A DNA stretch of 64,000 nt, from positions 62,001 through 126,000 of the forward strand of contig JAEMGR010000019.1 in NCBI GenBank assembly GCA_016458225.1. Reading direction: 5' to 3'. The DNA comes from Myxococcaceae bacterium JPH2 (lineage in GTDB: Bacteria; Myxococcota; Myxococcia; Myxococcales; Myxococcaceae). This document shows, piece by piece, positions 29,738 to 37,200 of this stretch; position 1 is the stretch's first letter; each line of letters opens with the position of its first letter. A model generated the notes under the pieces. The model searched no databases and had not been told where the DNA came from. It saw only the letters and a program-made list of their open reading frames with translations. Position numbers and translations under genes: made by a program.

Positions 29738-30826
29738 TCAGCCCTGCGGGGTCGCGAGCGCGCGTCGGTAGGTCGCCAGCGTGCGCACCGCGCAGTCGTC
29801 CCAGGTGAAGCGCGCGGCGCGCTCGCGTCCCAGCTCGATGAGTTCGCGCCGTTGGACCTCGTCCCGGAGGATGCGCAGCGTGGCGTCCTTCCAGGCCTGG
29901 GCGTCATCCGGAGGCAGGCGCACCGCGGCGTTCCCCACCACTTCGGGAAGGGAGGTCGCGTCCGCCACGAGCGCGGGGCAGCCCGTGGCCATGGCCTCCA
30001 GCGCGGGCAGGCCGAAGCCCTCGTACTTCGAGGGCAGCAGGAGCGCCGCCGCCGCGCCGTAGAACAGCGGCATGTCGGACTCGGGCAACTCCTCCAGGTC
30101 CACGACGTTCTCGTGCAGTCCCAGCTCATGCGCCACCGCGCCGCGGCCCGCCAGGAGCACCACGGGCACGGGCAGCTCGGGGGCGACGTGCTGGAGGAGG
30201 GCGAGGTTCTTGTGCGCCTTGGCGTTGCCCACCGCGGCCACGTAGCGGGCCGGCAGCTCGTGGCGCTCGCGGAATGCCCGCGCCTCGCTGGCGGACGGGG
30301 GCTGGAAGCGCGCGTCCACGCCGTTGTGGATGACCTGGATGCGATACGGCGACAGGCTCAGGTGACGCGCGAGTTCGTCCCGCGAGAACTCGGACACGGT
30401 GAGGAGCGCGGAGGCCCGGCGCGCCCGAGGGCCGACGACCGCGCGGTAGTAGATGGCCTGGGCCGGCGAGTAGTTCTCCGGCAGCGCGACGTGGTTGGCG
30501 TCATGCAGCGTGGCGACCAGCGGACCGCGCCACAGCAGGGGCAGCGAGAACGACGTCGCGTGGAACAGCCGGGGCGACAGGCGCGCCAGGTCCGCCGCCA
30601 GGGCGGGCTGCTCCCAGGGCGAGAGGAACCCCGCCAGCGCGCGGTGCACGGGCATCCGCGGTGTCAGCTCGCCCAGGTCCGTGGGCAGACCCTCGGGTGG
30701 CGCGAGTGCGGCGAAGTGCAGGTCCGGGGCGAGCGCGGGCAGGCGCCGCGCCAGCTCCAGCGCGTAGCGCGCGATGCCATGCAAGCGGCCGCGCACCATG
30801 CGCAGGTCGATGAGGAGGGTGGCCAC
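29738..30826 (-). CDS. Glycosyltransferase family 4-like
   Basis: A 362-residue GT-B glycosyltransferase. The N-terminal acceptor half carries MVRGRLHGIARYALELARRL, and the C-terminal nucleotide-sugar half has VAAVGNAKAHKN and the E-x7-E motif in EGFGLPALE. The sugar donor is unknown. GTG start with only a weak ribosome-binding site. It is divergent from the next glycosyltransferase with 119 bp between them, and both sit within the polysaccharide gene group. Confidence 0.9.
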   Translation of the reverse strand: MATLLIDLRMVRGRLHGIARYALELARRLPALAPDLHFAALAPPEGLPTDLGELTPRMPVHRALAGFLSPWEQPALAADLARLSPRLFHATSFSLPLLWRGPLVATLHDANHVALPENYSPAQAIYYRAVVGPRARRASALLTVSEFSRDELARHLSLSPYRIQVIHNGVDARFQPPSASEARAFRERHELPARYVAAVGNAKAHKNLALLQHVAPELPVPVVLLAGRGAVAHELGLHENVVDLEELPESDMPLFYGAAAALLLPSKYEGFGLPALEAMATGCPALVADATSLPEVVGNAAVRLPPDDAQAWKDATLRILRDEVQRRELIELGRERAARFTWDDCAVRTLATYRRALATPQG

Positions 30827-30945
30827 ACGTCCGGCCTACCACACGGCGGGCGCTCCTGGCGCGTCACGTGCCCCGCGAGCGGACAGGCGACCTTGGGGCG
30901 GGAAGGGCGGCGCGGCGCGTCTGTGGGTGCTACAAGGCGCGCCCC

Positions 30946-32079
30946 GTGAAGGTCGCCCTCGTCCACGACTGGCTCGTCACCCACCGCGGCGGAGAGCGCG
31001 TCCTCGACGCCCTCTGCGAGCTGTACCCCGACGCGGACCTGTACACCCTCGTCCATCAGCCCGGCAGCCAGCCGCCGCGCATCGAGGAGCGACGCATCAT
31101 CACGTCCTTCCTCCAGCACATCCCGGGCATCCACGCGCGCTACCGGCACTTCCTCCCGCTGTTCCCCCGCGCCATCGAGTCCCTCCGGCTGGAGGGCCGC
31201 TATGACCTGGTCCTCTCCTCCAGCCACTGCGTGGCCAAGGGCCTGAGGCACCCGAGCGATGTGCCCCACCTGAGCTACGTGCACGCGCCCATGCGGTACA
31301 TGTGGGATCTCTTCGACGACTACTTCGGCCCGGGTCGAGCGAGCGTGCCCGTGCGCGCCGCGGCCAGAGCGGTGCGCCCGTACCTCCAGCGGTGGGATCG
31401 CACCACGGCGGCGGGCGTGGACCGCTTCGTCGCGAACAGCCGCCACATCGCCGGGAAGATCCGTCGCTTCTGGGGCCGCGAGGCCTCCGTCGTTCATCCG
31501 CCCGTGGAGCTGGAGCGCTTCACACGCCTCCCGCTCGAGGGCGGAGGGCAGGGGGGCTACTTCCTGTGGCTCGGGGCGTTCGCGCCCTACAAGCGGCTCG
31601 ACGTGGCGCTGGAGGCCTTCCGCCACCTGGACACGCCCCTGTGGGTGGTGGGCACCGGCCAGGAGGCCGCGCGCCTCACGTCCGGACCGCTGCCGCCGCA
31701 CATCCGCTTCCTCGGCTCCGTGCCGGACGAGGCCCTGCCGACCCTCTATCGCGATGCGCGCGCGCTCATCTTCACGCCGGAGGAGGACTTCGGAATCACC
31801 CCCCTGGAGGCCCAGGCGACCGGCCGCCCCGTCCTCGCGCTCGGGCGGGGTGGGGCGCTGGAGACCGTGACCGACCGCACCGGCCTGTTCTTCTCCGAGC
31901 AGACCCCCGAGGCGCTCATCGACACCGTGCACCGCTTCGCCGCCTGGGAGCCCGGCTTCCGTCCGGAGGCTGCCCGCGCGCAAGCCGAGCGCTTCTCCCG
32001 CGCGAGCTTTCAGCGAGGCATCCAGGCCGAGGTCGAGGCGCTCCGAGCCAAAGTGTCCACGCGCCCCCCAACGGTGTGA
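30946..32079 (+). CDS. Glycosyltransferase family 4-like
   Basis: A 377-residue GT-B enzyme. VKVALVHDWLVTHRGGERVL is the classic family-4 opening, the centre has VANSRHIAGKIRRFWGR, the donor-binding half has FLWLGAFAPYKRLDVALEAF, and the E-x7-E motif is EDFGITPLEA. It resembles mannosyl- or rhamnosyltransferases of exopolysaccharide loci, but the specificity is not assignable. The GTG at 30946 places the domain start at residue 1. It lies upstream of the sugar-phosphate transferase at 32301, which should initiate the same polymer. Confidence 0.9.
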   Translation: MKVALVHDWLVTHRGGERVLDALCELYPDADLYTLVHQPGSQPPRIEERRIITSFLQHIPGIHARYRHFLPLFPRAIESLRLEGRYDLVLSSSHCVAKGLRHPSDVPHLSYVHAPMRYMWDLFDDYFGPGRASVPVRAAARAVRPYLQRWDRTTAAGVDRFVANSRHIAGKIRRFWGREASVVHPPVELERFTRLPLEGGGQGGYFLWLGAFAPYKRLDVALEAFRHLDTPLWVVGTGQEAARLTSGPLPPHIRFLGSVPDEALPTLYRDARALIFTPEEDFGITPLEAQATGRPVLALGRGGALETVTDRTGLFFSEQTPEALIDTVHRFAAWEPGFRPEAARAQAERFSRASFQRGIQAEVEALRAKVSTRPPTV

Positions 32080-32300
32080 CAAGGCTGTCCGTCCCCTCCC
32101 CAACTTCCCGAGGGTCCCCCGTCATCCCTCACGCTCCGTGCGAGTCGTTCGTCCGGCCAACCTATTGGTTTCACGACGAACGGCATGCTAGGAGGCCCTG
32201 CGTATCCGGGCTGTCCAGGAAATGACGGCCCGACGGCCCCAGGGTGTGGGTCTTGCAGGGGGGCAGGCCACTCAAACGGTTTGTTCCCGGGAGCACAGAA

Positions 32301-33695
32301 GTGTTCGGTCGTCTCCAGCGCTTCTACACGTCCATCAAGGTCGCCGCCGACGTGGTGATGCTCGCGTTGGCGTTCGGGCTTGCCTACGTCACGCGCTTCT
32401 CCGGGGTGGTGCCCATCACCGAGGGCATCCCGCCGTGGGACGAGACGCTCGTCTCGCTGACCATGGTGCTCGTCATCTTCCCGGTGACGTTCCAGCAGGC
32501 TCGGCTGTACGCGACGAACCGCTCGCGCACGAACGTGGGCGAGCTGTTCGAACTCTTCAAGGCCACCATCACCGCCACCCTCATCCTGGTGGCGCTGACG
32601 TACTTCGCGCGAGAGCGGTACTCGCGCCTGACGCTGGCCATCTTCGTCCTCTACGCCTTCATCTTCATCTCGCTGTCGCGCCTGGCCTTCCGGCTGGTGC
32701 TGAGCGAGGTGCGTCGGCGCGGCTTCAACCTCAAGTCCATCCTCGTCATCGGCGCGGGAGAGCTGGGCCACCGCGTGATTGAGACGGTGGAGGGCCACCG
32801 CGAGCTGGGCTTCCGCGTGACGGGCCTGCTGACGCTGCGCCCGGAGAAGGTGGGGCAGTGGGTCAACGGCGTGCAGGTCGTTGGCCACGTGGCCGAAGTG
32901 GACGCGGTGCTGGATGCGCGGCCGGTGGATCAGGTCATCATCGCGGTGCCGCTGGAGGACCAGGCGCACGTCAAGCCGCTGATGGAGCAGCTGGCGCTGC
33001 GCACGGTGGACGTGAAGGTGGTGCCGGACCTGTACCAGTACATCACGCTGTACGGCGGGCTGGAGGAGTTCGGCGGGCTTCCCATCATCAGCCTCCAGGG
33101 CGACCCGATGGATGGCTGGAGCCGCGTGGCCAAGCGCGCCTTCGACATCCTCTTCTCCCTGCTGGCCATCATGCTGAGCGGGCCGCTGATGCTGCTGACG
33201 GCGTTCGCGGTGAAGCTGACCAGCCGCGGCCCGGTGCTCTACCGCCAGGAGCGCATGGGGATGGATGGGCAAACCTTCCCCATCCTCAAGTTCCGCACGA
33301 TGCGCATCGACGCGGAGGTGCAGGGCGCGACGATGGCCCGCGCGGATGATCCGCGGCGCACGCCCATCGGGACGTTCCTGCGCAAGTACTCCATCGACGA
33401 GCTGCCCCAGTTCTTCAACGTGCTGCGCGGCGACATGAGCCTCGTGGGTCCCCGCCCCGAGCGCCCTGTGTTCATCGAGGAGTTCAAGCGCCAGATTCCG
33501 CGCTACCACCTGCGGCACAAGGTGAAGGCGGGCATCACCGGCTGGGCGCAGGTCAACGGCCTGCGCGGCCAGACCTCCATTCAAAAGCGCATCGAGTACG
33601 ACCTCTATTATATCGAGAACTGGTCGCTGCTCATGGACCTGAAGATCCTCCTGCGGACCGCGCTGGGGGGCTTCTTGTCGAAGAACGCCTACTGA
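32301..33695 (+). CDS. Undecaprenyl-phosphate hexose-1-phosphate transferase (WcaJ/WbaP type)
   Basis: A 464-residue initiating enzyme for exopolysaccharide: it moves hexose-1-phosphate onto the lipid carrier. Four or five N-terminal helices are followed by a Rossmann-like CoA-binding domain (ILVIGAGELGHRV) and the C-terminal sugar-transferase domain with RAFDILFSLLAI, ILKFRTMR, KYSIDELPQFFNVLRGDMSLVGPRPE and AGITGWAQVNG. The domain order matches EpsZ/WcaJ-like proteins of myxobacteria. The GTG at 32301, with GGGA upstream, is preferred to a GTG at 32244 whose first 19 residues look non-coding. Confidence 0.92.
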   Translation: MFGRLQRFYTSIKVAADVVMLALAFGLAYVTRFSGVVPITEGIPPWDETLVSLTMVLVIFPVTFQQARLYATNRSRTNVGELFELFKATITATLILVALTYFARERYSRLTLAIFVLYAFIFISLSRLAFRLVLSEVRRRGFNLKSILVIGAGELGHRVIETVEGHRELGFRVTGLLTLRPEKVGQWVNGVQVVGHVAEVDAVLDARPVDQVIIAVPLEDQAHVKPLMEQLALRTVDVKVVPDLYQYITLYGGLEEFGGLPIISLQGDPMDGWSRVAKRAFDILFSLLAIMLSGPLMLLTAFAVKLTSRGPVLYRQERMGMDGQTFPILKFRTMRIDAEVQGATMARADDPRRTPIGTFLRKYSIDELPQFFNVLRGDMSLVGPRPERPVFIEEFKRQIPRYHLRHKVKAGITGWAQVNGLRGQTSIQKRIEYDLYYIENWSLLMDLKILLRTALGGFLSKNAY

Positions 33696-33707
33696 CGGAG
33701 TCGCGGG

Positions 33708-34166
33708 ATGCAGACCCAGGAGTGGACGCGGGACGGCTTTGTCATCAGCACGGACCGCGCACGGGTTGACGTGGAGCGGGTGCACCAGTTCCTCCAGACG
33801 TCCTACTGGGCGGCGGGCATTCCGCTGGAAGTGGTGCGGCGTGCCTGCGCAAACTCGCTGCCGTTCGGGGTGTACGCGCAAGACACCGGCGAGCTGGTGG
33901 GCTTTGCTCGCGTGATGACGGACTTCGCCACGTTCGCGTACATCGCGGACGTGTTCGTCTCCGAGTCCACCCGAGGCCATGGGTTGGGGAAGTGGCTGAT
34001 GACCTGCATCATGGCCCACCCCGAGCTGCAGGGCTTGCGGCGGTGGCTGCTGGCCACCCGGGATGCCCACGGGCTGTATGCGCAGTCCGGGTTCACACCC
34101 CTGGCCCATCCCTCGACCTTCATGGAGGTCAACACGCCGGACATCTACCGGCGCGGCCCTCGCTGA
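33708..34166 (+). CDS. GNAT-family N-acetyltransferase
   Basis: A 152-residue acetyltransferase. The acetyl-CoA loop is RGHGLGKWL (the R/Q-x2-G-x-G/A pattern), preceded by the ADVFVSES strand and followed by RWLLATRDAHGLYAQSGF. The acceptor is unknown. It starts 12 bp after the sugar transferase with ACGGAG upstream, so it may be cotranscribed and could modify a sugar or a cytosolic amine. Cytosolic. Confidence 0.9.
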   Translation: MQTQEWTRDGFVISTDRARVDVERVHQFLQTSYWAAGIPLEVVRRACANSLPFGVYAQDTGELVGFARVMTDFATFAYIADVFVSESTRGHGLGKWLMTCIMAHPELQGLRRWLLATRDAHGLYAQSGFTPLAHPSTFMEVNTPDIYRRGPR

Positions 34167-34298
34167 GCCCAAGCGGATTCGCGTGCTCGGAGTGTTCGTG
34201 ATTTCACGTCGAGCGTACCCCGGGTGGTGAGGCTGTGCCCCGCCCGGACCAATGGGGCCAGTACCGGACGGCGGAAGCTGTCTAGAATCGGCCCTCCC

Positions 34299-37200
34299 AT
34301 GGCCGAAAAGCTCGGAGCGATCCTGGTCCGCAAGGGCCTCATCACGCAGGCGCAGCTCGACGAGGCGTTGAACTCCCAGCTCATCTACGGCGGCCGGCTG
34401 GGGTCCCATCTGGTGGAGATGGGGTGGCTGGACATCGACACGCTGGGCATGGCGCTGGGCGAGCAGATGCGCCTGCCGGTGGCGATGGAGGCGGACTTCG
34501 ACGTCGTCCCCGAGGCGGCGCTCAAGCTGCTGACGGCGGCGCAGGCGGAGAAGCACCTCGCGTTTCCGTTGGCGCAGGAGGGGCGGCGGCTGAAGGTCGC
34601 CCTGGCGAGCCCGCTGGAGATCCAGCACGTGGATGCGCTCGGCTTCATCACGGGGCTGCGCATCATCCCGCACGTGACGCCCGAGCTTCGGCTCTTCGAG
34701 TATCAGCTTCGGCGCTATGGGATTCAGCGGCCGGTGCGCTCGTCGCGGCCGAAGGCGGTGTCGGCGGCGCGTCGCCCGGCGGCACCGCTGCCCGTGGCTC
34801 CTCCTGGCAGGCCCGCCGCGATGGCGCCCGTGGCTCCTCCGGCTTCGATGCCTCCAGCGCCGGTGCGTGCCGAGCCGGGTGCGGCGGCGATGTTCGGAGG
34901 ACTCGCGCCGGGGCAGTTCCTGAGTGATGACGCGGAGCCTGTCGATGCGGCCGCGGTGCAGTGGGGCTCGGAGACCGGGGACACGGCGCCCCTGCGCGGC
35001 AACGGAGGGGCACTCGCGCCACCGGAAGCGATGATCGACTTCACGGAGGACGGAGAGGCGCAGGTCGCGCCGCCCGTGCTTTCGGCTGGGCCCACAGGAG
35101 GGCCGCCCGTGTTGTCTCCGCTCGCGGGAGCCAGGCCCTCATCGCCACCGCGCCTCGCTCCGTCGGAGCCACCTCGAGCACCTGTGGCTCCGCCTCCCGC
35201 GCGCCCTACGGCGCCCATGCAGCCGCCTGGAATGCAGGCGCGCACGGCGGGAGGGCATGAGTCAGCGGCGCCCATCGCGATGGGCGCCAGTCCGACTGGA
35301 GCCGCGCAGCCGCCTGGAATGCAGTCGCGAGCAGGAGCGCAGGAGTTCGCAGCGCCCATCGTGACGGGCGTCATGCCGAGCGGATCCACGCAGCCGCCCG
35401 GAATGCAGTCGCGAGCGGCGGGAGCGCAGGACGCAGCGGCGCCGATTGTGACGGGCGTCATGTCGAGCGGAACCACGCAGCCGCCCGGAATGCAGTCACG
35501 AGTGGCGGGAGCGCAGGGGCCCGCAGCGCCGATTGTGACGGGGGCCACGCCGAGCGGCTCCGCGCAGCCGCCCGGCATGCAGTCGCGAGCGGGTGGGCCT
35601 CCTGCGGGAGGTGTATCGCGACCCTCCTCGCCAGGAATGCCCGCGGTATCGGGGCCCAGCGCGGGGGAGCCTCCTCGCCGTCCGTCATCTCCGGGCCTGA
35701 GTCCGGTGGGAGGAGAAGATCGAGGCGCGGGCATGGCCCAGCCTCCCGGAATGATGGCGCGGCCTACAGGCGCGCCGCCGGGAACTGCGAGCACAGCGGG
35801 TGCCCCAGGAGGAGTGATTCCGCCCGGGATGCGCACCAATGCCCCGAGCGGTTCGCCGCCGCCCGGAATGGCCCCGAAGCCCGTGGGGCCGCCGCCAATG
35901 GCCTCACGACCTCCGGGGCCTGCCCAGGGGACTCCGGCGCGCCCGCCCGGGTCTCCAATGGCGCCGGGGATGTCTCCAGGGAGCATGCCGCCACCCGGGA
36001 TGGCTCGCCCTTCAGGGCCGCCGATGCCGCCAGGTGAAGCTGGACGCGTGTCCGGAGCGCCAGGAATGGGTGCGCGGCCAGCAGGCCCGCCAGTGCCATC
36101 ACCCGAGGGTGTGTCGTCTTCCATGGCGTCCCGCCCAGGCGTGCCCCCGACGGCTCGGCCTGACAGCGTCCACCCGAACGTAGGTCCGGGCGCACCGGCA
36201 CACCCGGTTGGCCCTGCAATGCCCTCAGCCCCTGGAGCCCATGCATCCAGCCCGGGTTCCGCGACGCGAGCAGGTGGCCCTCCGATGCTGGCGGTGGATG
36301 CCGCAGCGCAAGCTGCCGCACCTGGGAACGCTCCGCGTCCAGCAAGTCCTCCGATGCCGCCAGCCGAGGCCGCGCCCGCCATGGCACCGCGCCCGGGCGT
36401 GACTGCGATGCCTCCCCCGATTGGCGCGCCGTTGCCAGGTGGCGTGACGCGCGCCCCACCAGGAGCGCCGCCAGGCATGGCGCCTCGGCCTCAGGGCCCC
36501 CTTGATACGGGCCGTGGCCCGCCGGTGCAGGGCAGTCCCGTTGGCGTGAAGCCGTCCACCACTTTGGTGCCGGGACAACTGACGCCGCAAGGCATGCCCG
36601 CCTCGCAGGGCACCGGCGCGTTCGCGGGAGACGCAGGAGTTCGTCCACCCACGGGACCGCTTCCGCCAGGCGCGCTGCGTCCGGTCGCGCAACCCGTAAT
36701 GGGACAGGTTCCGCAACCGCAGTCTCGGCCCGTGCCTTCTGCTGGCGGAGCCCCGAGCGCGGCAGGACTTCCGCCGCTTGAGCCAGGATTGCGTCCCAGC
36801 CCGTCGAGCACTCAGCCGCCCAGCGCGTTCCCTCCCGGGGCGTTGACCGCTGTGACGGAAGCAGGGATGCCGCCGCTCGCCGAGCCACCGCGTCGCATGC
36901 CCGAGGCGGTCATCCCAACGCCTCCGCTGTTCGTGGCAGGAGCCGAGTCTCTGTCGGCCGACGCCAGCGAAAGCGAATCGGCGGATCCACTCGCGCTGGA
37001 GCCGATCGAGGACATCGAGGCCATCGATTCGGATGTCCTCGACATCGATGTGGACAGTGCGCCGGTGGTACTTGCGGAGCCGCAGGAGTCCACGCGCGAA
37101 CCTGGCGTGGAGCTGGGCTCGCAGCGAGCCGTCGAACACGCTCCTTCGCCGGTCGATGTGCAGGAATCACGGCCGAGCGAAGGATCATCGGCGCCAGAAG

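Noticed and set aside
34724-36478. Antisense glycine-rich frame opposite the giant MshEN protein
   Set aside because: It mirrors the Pro/Met-rich repeats on the other strand; no start signal or domain.
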